NCBI GenBank assembly: GCA_947626165.1
Contig: CANQRG010000008.1
Coordinates: 1-64,000 of the forward strand
Origin: an uncultured Clostridia bacterium
Lineage (GTDB): Bacteria > Bacillota > Clostridia > Oscillospirales > Ruminococcaceae
Reading direction: 5' to 3'
Length of the DNA stretch: 64,000 nucleotides
Part shown: piece by piece, positions 8,780 to 16,441 of the stretch
Position numbering within the stretch: the stretch's first letter is position 1
Layout of the letters: each line of letters starts with the position of its first letter
The notes under the pieces: generated by a model
Database searches by the model: none
Seen by the model: only the letters and a program-made list of their open reading frames with translations
Told to the model about the DNA's origin: nothing
Program-made: the position numbers and the translations under genes

Positions 8780-9307
8780 TTATTCCGCTTTTTCTTTTGG
8801 TAAATTTATTGAGAAACCAGAATCATTTGAGGAACTAGAATCATTATTATCTACAATTACTTGAAATAAGCTACCACCTCCATATAGATCAACTCCCCAT
8901 AAACATATTTGTACATCTCCGCAAAAATAATTATAAAGATTGCTGTCTGCTTCAATAACCATATGAGGTGCTTTGCCAAAAATATCTATCAAATCTGTCA
9001 TAGTCGTTTTTTTGTTCAATTTAGATAGTTTTTTAGTTAATTCGCCAAAACTCATTTTTTCTAAAACTCCGTCGCTTTTCATAACCTTTTTTGCGATTTT
9101 CTCATCATGTTCTTCTTGATTACTTGTGTCTGAACCAGATGTTGAATTTTCCTCGCTTTGTGTATCGTTTTCGGTCTCTTGCATAGAATATTCTTCTTGA
9201 CTGTTCACGTCTGAACCGGTCGCTGAATTTTCCACGCTTTTCTTATTATTTGAACAACCACACAAAACTAACACTGCCATTAAAGCCAACAAAAGAATTC
9301 TTTTCAT
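8780..9307 (-). CDS. Secreted lipoprotein of unknown function
   Basis: A 175-aa protein with an N-terminal lipoprotein signal peptide (MKRILLL, lipobox LCGC, lipidated Cys18), so it should be tethered to the outer face of the membrane. Residues 22-65 are a low-complexity acidic Ser/Asn/Glu linker holding two imperfect copies of a block (ENSATGSDVNSQEE and ENSTSGSDTSNQEE). The C-terminal 100 residues form one small domain (MTDLIDIFGKAPHMV, then YFCGDVQICLWGVDLYGG) reminiscent in size of SmpA/BLIP-like folds, but I do not recognise the family. ATG 9307 is preceded by GAAGG; a longer start at 9325 would put charged residues before the signal peptide. Confidence 0.75.
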   Translation of the reverse strand: MKRILLLALMAVLVLCGCSNNKKSVENSATGSDVNSQEEYSMQETENDTQSEENSTSGSDTSNQEEHDEKIAKKVMKSDGVLEKMSFGELTKKLSKLNKKTTMTDLIDIFGKAPHMVIEADSNLYNYFCGDVQICLWGVDLYGGGSLFQVIVDNNDSSSSNDSGFSINLPKEKAE

Positions 9308-9369
9308 TTTAAAACCTTCTTTCAAAACAATATACTATAAAAATTATAACATTTAATTTTATTTCTGTC

Positions 9370-9401
9370 AAAAAAACACGCTCCGCAAAATACAGAACGT
9401 G
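9370..9401 (-). terminator. Terminator of the RibU-like gene
   Basis: On the minus strand a 10-bp stem (9377-9401, including G-U pairs) starting CACGTTCTGT and ending GCGGAGCGTG is followed by seven T. It lies 37 bases after the permease stop codon. Confidence 0.75.
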
Positions 9402-9437
9402 AATTACACAAATATATTAATAATATTGATATGCTAG

Positions 9438-10118
9438 TCAGCTATGCTTTACAAATTCAAAATCCCCGCCAAGCAATACTATCATTACCGCAACTGAAAT
9501 AATCAAAATAACACAAGCTGTAATAATTCCGCATACAGTGCGTTTATTAAGAGCGAATACGTTTTCTGATTTAGGCAGAATATTCATTGATCTAAGAGCC
9601 TGAGTAACAGGTTTGTAAAGTACAAATGTAAATACTGCGTTAAGCACACTTTTAATAAGATTAAAAGGCAGCAATAACGGCAAAATCATATTTGCAACCG
9701 TTTTAATATCAGTATGGGTATAAATAGGGGTAATTATCAGGTTTGCCAGCATCATTACGGCTGTTGTTGAAAATACCGCAGAAACAAGAGCAGCTATTGC
9801 ACCTTTAAAGCTTTTATTATACTTGTAAATTAGAGAAGCTGTTACCGCAAATGCTGCACTGCCGGCGAAATTCATAATAGCACCCCAAAAGCCTGTACTC
9901 GAAACAGTAATAAGCTCAAGCAGAGCCTCTATAAATGCGACTGTGACCGCTGCAACAGGTCCGTAAATAAAGCCTGCAAGCGTGATAAACACGTCTTTAA
10001 AATCAAGCGTCAAGAACTGTACTCTAAAGCGGAACACAAAAAGACATATGTACCCCAATGCAATAAATAAGCCCAATACCGAGAGCTTTTTTAAATTATT
10101 GTTTCTTGTGTTTGACAT
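9438..10118 (-). CDS. ECF transporter S component, riboflavin type (RibU-like)
   Basis: A 226-aa membrane protein with about six hydrophobic segments (residues 10-30, 40-65, 75-105, 110-130, 145-170, 195-220), the size and pattern of ECF substrate-binding S components, which capture a vitamin and dock on a shared energising module. The early LGLFIALGYICLFV and the VQFLTLDFKDVFITLAGFIYGP segment resemble RibU. The FMN riboswitch directly upstream (10264-10383) makes riboflavin the likely substrate. The energising EcfA/A'/T genes are not in the window. The start ATG follows AGAAAGGATGA. The gene is downstream of efp on the same strand and could receive read-through if the riboswitch is open. 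Confidence 0.85.
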   Translation of the reverse strand: MSNTRNNNLKKLSVLGLFIALGYICLFVFRFRVQFLTLDFKDVFITLAGFIYGPVAAVTVAFIEALLELITVSSTGFWGAIMNFAGSAAFAVTASLIYKYNKSFKGAIAALVSAVFSTTAVMMLANLIITPIYTHTDIKTVANMILPLLLPFNLIKSVLNAVFTFVLYKPVTQALRSMNILPKSENVFALNKRTVCGIITACVILIISVAVMIVLLGGDFEFVKHS

Positions 10119-10153
10119 TAATAAGTCATCCTTTCTGATTATAAAATATATGC

Positions 10154-10200
10154 TTGCCTAAGTTAAACCTTAGGCAATTCTCCAAAAACATTCGGGAGAA
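10154..10200 (-). promoter_or_regulatory. Two extra hairpins between riboswitch terminator and RBS
   Basis: On the minus strand a hairpin TTCTCC/GGAGAA (10178-10200) is followed by a 9-bp perfect hairpin TTGCCTAAG/CTTAGGCAA (10154-10177). They lie after the FMN terminator and before the ribosome binding site of the permease gene. A role in mRNA stability or in a second layer of control is possible but unproven. Confidence 0.5.
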
Positions 10201-10207
10201 ACACCAG

Positions 10208-10239
10208 AAAAAAACCTCTGAACATAATGTTCAGAGGTT
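10208..10239 (-). terminator. Intrinsic terminator of the FMN riboswitch expression platform
   Basis: On the minus strand a 13-bp perfect stem (10213-10225 with 10227-10239, core CCTCTGAACAT) is followed by seven T. It sits directly downstream of the aptamer and upstream of the RibU-like gene, as expected for transcription-termination control. Confidence 0.85.
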
Positions 10240-10263
10240 TACTTTTGCATAATTACAAAAATA

Positions 10264-10383
10264 CTGTCGTTTCTTCCATCCGGACTTTGACCGTCGGTTT
10301 TGGAATTTCACCAAATCGGCAGAGATAAAATCTCTGTTCGTGGACTTTAACCACCGGTGTGGAATTTCACCACCCCCTGAAAC
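10264..10383 (-). ncRNA. FMN riboswitch (RFN element)
   Basis: On the minus strand the conserved pieces of the RFN aptamer appear in order: an opening segment with TCAGGGG, GGTGAAATTCC, ACCGGTGGTTAAAGTCC, a variable hairpin (ACAGAGATTTTATCTCTG), GGTGAAATTCC again, CCGACGGTCAAAGTCCGGATGG and the closing GAAGAAACGAC. It binds FMN and normally switches off downstream riboflavin genes; here the output is the RibU-like permease through the terminator at 10208-10239. The region 10119-10425 is fully accounted for by this element, its terminator and leader hairpins. Confidence 0.93.
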
Positions 10384-10425
10384 TTAATATTTTATTTTTA
10401 TTTAAATGGGCGCAGCTTTTTTTCA

Positions 10426-10983
10426 CTAAGCCCTTTCCATATACTCGCCTGTTCTTGTGTCGATTCTTATCCTATCGCCGATTTCAATAAATAGCGGAAC
10501 CTTTATCTCAGCACCTGTTTCCAAAGTCGCAGGCTTGGTAGCGTTAGTTGCAGTATCGCCCTTAAAGCCAGGGTCTGTTGCGGTAACCTCCAGCTCTACA
10601 AAGTTAGGAGGCTCAACGCCGAATACGTTACCCTTGTATGAAAGAACCTTGCAAATCATCTGCTCTTTGACAAACTTGAAATTGTCGCCAAGCTCAGACG
10701 CATCTATAGGAAGCTGCTCATATGTCTCAGGATCCATAAAGTAGTACAAATCACCGTCTGTATAGGAATACTCCATATCCTTTCTTTCAACATAAGCCGT
10801 AGGAAACTTAGCTGTCGGGTTGTAGGTTTTCTCAACGACCGAGCCTGTAATGATGTTTCTCACCTTTGCTCTTACAAATGCAGCGCCCTTTCCCGGCTTA
10901 ACGTGCTGGAACTCAACTATCTGCATTACATTGCCGTCTTCTTCAAAAGTCATTCCGTTTCTGAAATCTCCTGCTGATACCAT
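10426..10983 (-). CDS. efp: Translation elongation factor P
   Basis: Relieves ribosome stalling at polyproline stretches by entering the E site. The protein is 185 aa, the usual length, with the KOW-like N-terminal domain and two OB domains. The loop residue that contacts the peptidyl-tRNA is Lys32 in VKPGKGAAF, as in the Bacillus-type protein. The late signature [14 protein letters not shown] closes it. A longer frame begins with TTG at 10998, but that TTG overlaps the GGAGG that serves ATG 10983, so the shorter start is correct. The order aroQ-pepP-efp is a classic Firmicutes gene order, and the gap to pepP is 118 bases. Confidence 0.97.
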   Translation of the reverse strand: MVSAGDFRNGMTFEEDGNVMQIVEFQHVKPGKGAAFVRAKVRNIITGSVVEKTYNPTAKFPTAYVERKDMEYSYTDGDLYYFMDPETYEQLPIDASELGDNFKFVKEQMICKVLSYKGNVFGVEPPNFVELEVTATDPGFKGDTATNATKPATLETGAEIKVPLFIEIGDRIRIDTRTGEYMERA

Positions 10984-11101
10984 AAATTTATCCTCCAAAT
11001 TGTTATCGTTTTTAAATTCTGCGACTCAATATTATAATTTGAATCTACAAATCTATAACATTATACCAAATATTTATTGTAATTGCAACCCCTAAAATAA
11101 T

Positions 11102-12166
11102 CTACAGTATGATAAGCTCTTTCGGCGCTTTTGTAAGGTTTATACAGCCGTCCTCTTTAAGCACAACAAAATCCTCTATTCTCACTCCGAACTCGCCTGC
11201 AATATAAATTCCGGGCTCAATAGTCACAACAGAGTTTTCCAAAAGCTCGCAATCAGAATTAGGAGACGCGTTCGGATACTCATGTATTTCAAGTCCGACG
11301 CCATGACCTAGCGAATGACCGAAACAGTCACCGTAACCCTCATTGATTATTATTTCACGGGCAACGCTGTCAAGCTGACTTCCGCTTAACCCTGCTTTTG
11401 CATACTTTATACTTTCTCTCTGTGCAGTTAAAACTATATCGTAAATCTTTCGCTGCTTGTCGGTTGGTTCTCCCACGCAGACCGTTCTTGTCATATCGCT
11501 GTGATAACCGTCATAGACTGCCCCGAAATCCATTAATACAAAATCGCCGCTATCAACCCTTTTATCACTCGGCGCTCCGTGAGGCATTGAAGTGTTCTTT
11601 CCCGACAGAACTATGGTCTCAAACGACATAGCCTCCGCACCGTATTCAAGCATAAGGCTGTCAAGCCTTAATGCTATCTCTCGCTCGGTTCTGCCGACCT
11701 TAATAAATTTTAAAATATCGTCAAAAGCCGATTCGGCAATTCTCTGCGCTTTTTCAATTTTTATAATCTCATCATCACTTTTAACAGTCCGCAGACTTGC
11801 AATAAGCCGGCTTAACTCCTTATCAGACTTTATCTTACCCTTAAGATTTGCCTTAAAATCAATAAGTCCGCTGACTGTTAAATAGTCGCTTTCAATAGCA
11901 ATAATTTTTGCTCCGTGTTTTTTTAACAGACTATTTATCTGATGAAAAAGCCTCTGCTGTTCTACAACCTCGCAGTTTGTGACCTTTCTTCTAGCCTTTT
12001 CTATGTACCGAAAGTCTATTATCAAATACGCACAATCAGGAAAAACCAAAACTGTTCCTGCCGAAGACTTCATATCGGTAAAATAACGTCTGTTCACATC
12101 TGAGGTTATTATTGCACAGTCGCAGAAATCACCGATTTTAGACTGTAGTTTTTCAATATTAGTCAA
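11102..12166 (-). CDS. M24 family Xaa-Pro aminopeptidase
   Basis: A 354-aa creatinase/prolidase-fold metallopeptidase that removes an N-terminal residue preceding proline. The N-terminal creatinase-like domain covers about residues 1-125. The catalytic domain carries the metal ligands in MDFGAVYDGYHSDMTRTV (two Asp), GHSLGHGVGLEIHE (His), TIEPGIYI (Glu) and GVRIEDFVVL (Glu). The start is probably TTG 12166, preceded by AAGGGAG. The frame can be extended to TTG 12184 inside aroQ. With TTG 12166 the gene overlaps the aroQ stop by eight bases, which suggests translational coupling. It lies upstream of efp, which acts on proline-rich proteins. Confidence 0.88.
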   Translation of the reverse strand: MTNIEKLQSKIGDFCDCAIITSDVNRRYFTDMKSSAGTVLVFPDCAYLIIDFRYIEKARRKVTNCEVVEQQRLFHQINSLLKKHGAKIIAIESDYLTVSGLIDFKANLKGKIKSDKELSRLIASLRTVKSDDEIIKIEKAQRIAESAFDDILKFIKVGRTEREIALRLDSLMLEYGAEAMSFETIVLSGKNTSMPHGAPSDKRVDSGDFVLMDFGAVYDGYHSDMTRTVCVGEPTDKQRKIYDIVLTAQRESIKYAKAGLSGSQLDSVAREIIINEGYGDCFGHSLGHGVGLEIHEYPNASPNSDCELLENSVVTIEPGIYIAGEFGVRIEDFVVLKEDGCINLTKAPKELIIL

Positions 12167-12611
12167 ATTGATCTCCCTTTTCAAAAACCGCTTTCAACTC
12201 ATCTAGCCCCAAAAAGTAACTCTTCTTGCCATACCCTGAAATCTGAGCTATGCAAACGTCTTTAATCACAGACTGCGACCTGAACCCCTCACGGGAATGA
12301 ATATCGCTAAGATGCACCTCGACCACAGGTATTTTTATTGCGGAAATTGCGTCTCTTATTGCATAGCTATAATGAGTATATGCTCCTGCATTGATCACAA
12401 TTCCGTCAAACACTTTTCTCGCCTCGTGGAGCTTGTCAATTATTGCTCCTTCGTGGTTAGACTGGAATATCTCACAGTCAAAGCCTCGCTCTTTTGCATT
12501 TTGCATAATCTCGTTATTAATACTCTCGTAACTGTCCGTACCGTAAATTCCGGGTTCTCTCTCTCCCAGAAGGTTTAGGTTAGGACCTTGTATAACTAAT
12601 ACTTTTTTCAT
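12159..12611 (-). CDS. aroQ: 3-dehydroquinate dehydratase, type II
   Basis: Dehydrates 3-dehydroquinate to 3-dehydroshikimate; type II enzymes are dodecamers. The 150-aa protein has PNLNLLG at residues 10-16, the flexible-lid Arg/Tyr region (GEREPGIYG), NAGAYTHYS, and EVHLSDIHSRE with the catalytic His. It lies about 8 kb from aroB-aroA-aroC, so the shikimate pathway is split in two operons here. The ATG at 12611 is preceded by AAAGGTTAAAG. It overlaps pepP by a few bases. Confidence 0.95.
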   Translation of the reverse strand: MKKVLVIQGPNLNLLGEREPGIYGTDSYESINNEIMQNAKERGFDCEIFQSNHEGAIIDKLHEARKVFDGIVINAGAYTHYSYAIRDAISAIKIPVVEVHLSDIHSREGFRSQSVIKDVCIAQISGYGKKSYFLGLDELKAVFEKGDQFD

Positions 12612-12646
12612 TTCTTTAACCTTTCATAATATGTATTTATAAACTT

Positions 12647-13225
12647 TTACCAAAGAATAGCCGTCCACTTACCACAAAAATCACATTGCTCTAACTGATA
12701 ATGTGTATATTGCTTTAGCTCTCTAGCTTTTTTCTCTGCCTCAATAGCTGTATTATACCAACCTATTGTATTATCACTAAAAGAATGATGTGTTCCACCA
12801 TCATCACACCAATAACCTGTACTATTATTTTTTTCCTTTATCTTAAAATTTTTTATTTTAGACCATTTACCATATTTTTTTATTCCATTAGTCTTTTTAT
12901 ATGCTCTTACTTTAATATAATATTTTTTTCCCTTAGTAAAAGTCTTTAATTTTTTATATACATATTTGTTTTTATTTTTTGTAACAGTTATCTTTAAGAG
13001 TTCTTTTTTAAAATCTTTGTCTTTTGTAACTTTGATTTGATAGCCTTTAGCCTTTTTAACTTTTTTCCATTTGAATACTACTTTATCAGGCTTTTTAACA
13101 ATTTTAACACTTGTTACTTTACTTACATTGCTAATATTTACTCCATAGATAGTGACTATTGATGTAGCCATAGTCATTATTACGATAGTCATAACTAAAA
13201 ACATCCGAATAAATACGTTTTTCAT
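12647..13225 (-). CDS. Secreted Fn3 protein with Cys/His C-terminal module
   Basis: A 192-aa protein with a signal peptide (about residues 1-32), one lysine-rich fibronectin type III domain (residues 38-125; VVFKWKKVKKAKGYQIKV to KVRAYKKTNGIKKYGKWSK), then a module of about 60 residues with WCDDGGTHHS and QCDFCGKWT. The Cys and His spacing suggests metal binding or a disulfide, but I know no family for it. It is a tandem paralog of 13277-13867 and shares all three parts. ATG 13225 follows AAGGAG; a longer frame to 13276 is not needed. Related Fn3 modules end the cellulase at 44088 and the surface proteins at 53894 and 60298. Function unknown. Confidence 0.8.
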   Translation of the reverse strand: MKNVFIRMFLVMTIVIMTMATSIVTIYGVNISNVSKVTSVKIVKKPDKVVFKWKKVKKAKGYQIKVTKDKDFKKELLKITVTKNKNKYVYKKLKTFTKGKKYYIKVRAYKKTNGIKKYGKWSKIKNFKIKEKNNSTGYWCDDGGTHHSFSDNTIGWYNTAIEAEKKARELKQYTHYQLEQCDFCGKWTAILW

Positions 13226-13276
13226 TTTTTCTCCTTCAATAATACAATAATTAACACTTACTTTACAAAATAACAA

Positions 13277-13867
13277 TTAATCAAGTTTTATAATAGATGT
13301 CCACTTCCCACAAAAATCACATTGCTCAAGTAAATAATTACCTGTTCCATATTTGCCATTTTTGAGTATATATTCTTTTGCTACATCTTCTGCTTTTACT
13401 GCTGTATTATACCATCCTATTGTATTATCAGTACAAGAATGGTGCATTCCACCTTCATCACACCAATAGCCTGTTGATTTATCTGTTTTTTTCTTTATTG
13501 TAAAACTTTTCTTTTTAGACCATTTACCATATTTTTTTATTCCATTAGTCTTTTTATATGCCCGAACTTTAATATAATATGTTTTATTATCATCTAGCCT
13601 TGTATTTAACTTAGATGATTTCTTATTAAATGTTCTTGTTTCAGATTTTTTAAATTTTTTACTTGTTGAAATTTTAATCTGATAGCCTTTTGCATTTTTT
13701 ACTTTTTTCCACTTAATTGCTGCTTTATTTGATTTAACTGTAATTTTAACATTATATACTTTTGCTATGTTATTAGAGTTTGCTCCATAGACTGTAACTC
13801 TTGTTATTCCTGAAGCCATTGTTAATATAGTTATTATCAAAAATATCCGTGTAATTATTTTTTTCAT
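13277..13867 (-). CDS. Secreted Fn3 protein with Cys/His C-terminal module (paralog)
   Basis: A 196-aa protein built like its downstream neighbour: signal peptide (residues 1-29), lysine-rich Fn3 (residues 35-123), and a C-terminal module with WCDEGGMHHS, the identical DNTIGWYNTA, and QCDFCGKWTS. The linker between the two conserved Cys/His clusters is longer here (about 10 residues more). The two genes are 51 bases apart and probably arose by tandem duplication. The ATG at 13867 has only AGGA about 11 bases upstream; a TTG codon nine bases earlier is in frame. The next gene upstream (endonuclease IV-like) ends 22 bases away, so the three may be co-transcribed. Confidence 0.8.
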   Translation of the reverse strand: MKKIITRIFLIITILTMASGITRVTVYGANSNNIAKVYNVKITVKSNKAAIKWKKVKNAKGYQIKISTSKKFKKSETRTFNKKSSKLNTRLDDNKTYYIKVRAYKKTNGIKKYGKWSKKKSFTIKKKTDKSTGYWCDEGGMHHSCTDNTIGWYNTAVKAEDVAKEYILKNGKYGTGNYLLEQCDFCGKWTSIIKLD

Positions 13868-13889
13868 AATATACAATCCTAAAAACTTA

Positions 13890-14747
13890 TTATTGATTCC
13901 GTACCGAAAGATAATACTTTTTCATAGCCAAAGCGTCCTCTGCCTGAGTTCCCGAACTCTCACAGATAAATGTTGGGGACAAATTCTTCTTAGCAACAAG
14001 CTCCATAAGCGGTTCATACTGAGGTCCGTATATCTCGTCCTCAAATGTAAGATGCTTTTTCTCTCCGCCCGGTTCTGTATACATTATCTTTGAAAAATGA
14101 CTGTGAAATATTTTCAGTCTGTCGCTTCCTAGTTTATTCTCAATTTTATCAAGAATCCCCTCATACTCTGCTTTTCCCTTTATGCCTCCAAAGGTTCTTG
14201 CATTGAGATGACCAAAGTCGATGCACGGAATAAAAGTTTCATCTAAAGCGCAAAGCTCCAAAACCTCCTCCAGATTACCAAGCTGATTTACCTTACCCAT
14301 AGTTTCGGGGCAAAAATGTATATCGCCCAGCCCTTTTGATACTACCTCAGCTCTCGCACGGATAAGCGTATCTTTAGCAAGCTCTAAAGCCTCCTCACGG
14401 GTTATTTTTGCACACGAGCCTGCGTGGATTATAATTCTGTCTGCGCCGATTCTCTTAGCAGCATCTGCGCTTTGAAGTATGTAATTTATGCTGTTGTCAC
14501 GCTTTTCCTTTTCAACGCTCGAAAGAGATATAAAATACGGTGCGTGAAGTGATAACTTAATTCCGAATTTCTCTGCATTTTCAAAAAGAGCAAAAGCCGT
14601 ATTGTCAGATACCCTCACTCCCTTTCCGCACTGATATTCATAAGCGTCTATACCAAGCTCTTTTATAAACTTCGGAGCGTCAACAGAGCTTTTATATTTA
14701 GCTGAAAAACTGTCGCTGTTTCCGGCAGGTCCGAATAGCGCCGACAT
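13890..14747 (-). CDS. Endonuclease IV-like (AP endonuclease family 2) TIM barrel protein
   Basis: A 285-aa protein of the xylose-isomerase-like TIM barrel superfamily, closest by eye to endonuclease IV, which cleaves DNA at abasic sites using three zinc ions. Putative metal ligands sit where expected: SLHAPYFISL (His), IIIHAGS (His), FCPETMGK (Glu), CIDFGHLNAR (Asp, His), FHSHFS (His) and a final Glu in FICESSG. The start ATG at 14747 follows GGAAG; the extra residues from 14780 are unlike the family. It diverges from radA, another DNA repair gene, across 271 bases. Confidence 0.8.
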   Translation of the reverse strand: MSALFGPAGNSDSFSAKYKSSVDAPKFIKELGIDAYEYQCGKGVRVSDNTAFALFENAEKFGIKLSLHAPYFISLSSVEKEKRDNSINYILQSADAAKRIGADRIIIHAGSCAKITREEALELAKDTLIRARAEVVSKGLGDIHFCPETMGKVNQLGNLEEVLELCALDETFIPCIDFGHLNARTFGGIKGKAEYEGILDKIENKLGSDRLKIFHSHFSKIMYTEPGGEKKHLTFEDEIYGPQYEPLMELVAKKNLSPTFICESSGTQAEDALAMKKYYLSVRNQ

Positions 14748-14880
14748 AATAACACTTCCTTTATTGTTTCTTACATACATTGTAGCATATATCGAGGAAA
14801 TTTACAAATGCAATTTTATTCTATTTATTTTCCTGCTGATATTGCAATAGCTTTATAAAAATAATATAATATATTTATAA

Positions 14881-14942
14881 TTATTGCTTCTAACTTCTAT
14901 TCTTGCCTCTTGCTTCTTGCTTCTTACCTCTTGCATCTAGCA
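14881..14942. repeat. Heptamer-type direct repeats
   Basis: A tract of seven-base variants (CTTCTTG, CCTCTTG, CTTCTAA and similar) fills the middle of the gap between the divergent endonuclease gene and radA. The same heptamer type, read in the other orientation as AAGATGC/AAGAAGC, occurs at 43975-44022, near 4540-4565 and at 52100-52113 next to hairpin repeats. The rest of the 271-base gap shows no clear feature other than AT-rich sequence. Confidence 0.65.
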
Positions 14943-15018
14943 CTGGCATCTTTCAGTACATATTTTTGTACAATTCATTTTGTATGATAAATAAAACACA
15001 GATAAAACGGAGGTCATT

Positions 15019-16392
15019 ATGGCTAACTTAAAACAGGTTTATGTCTGCTCAAACTGCGGGTATGAAAGCTCAAAGTGGAACGGAAAATGCCCTAGCTGCG
15101 GTGAGTGGAACACCTTTGAGGAAACAACTGCCGCTGTTGTAAAATCAGGCAGAAACACAACTAAAAAAACAGCCGACATAACAGGCGGTATAAGGTCGAT
15201 AAACGAGATCGACGGCAGCTTTGACGAGGTAAGATACAGCACAGGGCTTTCTGAGCTTGACAGAGTTCTCGGAGGAGGACTTGTGAAGGGCTCGCTCGTT
15301 CTTCTGGGCGGTGAGCCGGGAATAGGAAAGTCTACTATTCTTCTGCAAATTTGCAAAACTCTTTGTCAAAATAAAACCGTACTTTACGTTTCGGGCGAGG
15401 AATCAATGCGCCAGATAAAAATGCGTGCGGAACGTCTAGGCGTTTTGAGCGACAATCTGTACCTGCTTGCTCATACCGATGCAGAAGCCGTATGCGAGGC
15501 TGTAAAAAAGGAAAAGCCCGATATTGTTATCATAGATTCCATTCAAACTATGAACATATCGGCTATATCTTCCTCTCAGGGAAGCATAACGCAGGTAAGA
15601 GAATGTACAAACCTGTTTATGAGAACGGCAAAGTCTGAGGAGATCCCGTTCTTTATCGTAGGTCACGTCAACAAGGACGGCGCTATCGCAGGTCCTAAGG
15701 TTATGGAGCACATTGTTGACGCCGTTCTTTATTTCGAGGGGCAAAGAAATATGTCATACCGTATTTTGAGAGCCGTTAAAAACAGATACGGCTCAACGAA
15801 TGAGATAGGTGTTTTCGAGATGACTGACAAAGGTCTAATGGAAGTTGACAACCCGTCTATGATGCTTTTATCCGGACGTCCCGTAGACGTATCAGGCTGT
15901 TGTGTTGCGTGCGTTATGGAGGGTTCCCGACCGATCATGGCAGAGGTTCAGGCGCTTGTTGCAAAAAGCGGATTCGCCTCACCTAGACGAACCTCAACAG
16001 GCTTTGATTACAACAGAATGTCGATAATTATTGCGGTTTTGGAGAAACGTCTGGGATTTTACTTTGGCAACCTCGACGTATTTATGAATATAGTAGGCGG
16101 CTTGAGGTTAGACGAGCCTGCCGCTGACTTATCAATAGCTTTGGCACTATATTCAAGCCTTACCGACAAGGTTATCCCCGACAAGCTGATAGCGCTGGGT
16201 GAAATAGGTCTTGGCGGAGAGCTTAGAAGCATTTCTCACATTACCCAACGTCTTTCAGAAATAGAAAGGCTCGGCTTTGAAAAATGCATTGTTCCGAAAA
16301 GCTCGCTGAAAGGCATTGACACTTCAAAATACAATATGCAAGTTGTCGGTACATACTCGATAAAAAACGCATTTAAAGAGGCATTTATTTAA
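15019..16392 (+). CDS. radA: DNA repair protein RadA (Sms)
   Basis: RecA-like ATPase that promotes branch migration during homologous recombination. The 457-aa protein has a zinc ribbon with Cys10, Cys13, Cys24 and Cys27, Walker A GEPGIGKST (residues 98-106), the RadA-specific KNRYGSTNE motif, and a C-terminal Lon-protease-like domain ending near GLGGELRSIS. The length is normal. GGAGG precedes the ATG. It is the only plus-strand gene of its neighbourhood and ends at a strong bidirectional terminator shared with the LRR gene on the other strand. Confidence 0.96.
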   Translation: MANLKQVYVCSNCGYESSKWNGKCPSCGEWNTFEETTAAVVKSGRNTTKKTADITGGIRSINEIDGSFDEVRYSTGLSELDRVLGGGLVKGSLVLLGGEPGIGKSTILLQICKTLCQNKTVLYVSGEESMRQIKMRAERLGVLSDNLYLLAHTDAEAVCEAVKKEKPDIVIIDSIQTMNISAISSSQGSITQVRECTNLFMRTAKSEEIPFFIVGHVNKDGAIAGPKVMEHIVDAVLYFEGQRNMSYRILRAVKNRYGSTNEIGVFEMTDKGLMEVDNPSMMLLSGRPVDVSGCCVACVMEGSRPIMAEVQALVAKSGFASPRRTSTGFDYNRMSIIIAVLEKRLGFYFGNLDVFMNIVGGLRLDEPAADLSIALALYSSLTDKVIPDKLIALGEIGLGGELRSISHITQRLSEIERLGFEKCIVPKSSLKGIDTSKYNMQVVGTYSIKNAFKEAFI

Positions 16393-16411
16393 TCAGCAAA
16401 TACTATTAACA

Positions 16412-16437
16412 AAAGCAGGCACATCAGTGCCTGCTTT
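16412..16437. terminator. Bidirectional terminator
   Basis: An 11-bp perfect stem (AAAGCAGGCAC with GTGCCTGCTTT, loop ATCA) lies between the convergent stops of radA (16392) and the LRR protein gene (16442). A/T residues at both ends allow action in both directions. Confidence 0.85.
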
Positions 16438-16441
16438 AATG

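Noticed and set aside
10984-10998. TTG start for EF-P five codons upstream
   Set aside because: The TTG overlaps the GGAGG that serves the ATG at 10983; EF-P then has its normal 185 residues with Lys32 in place.
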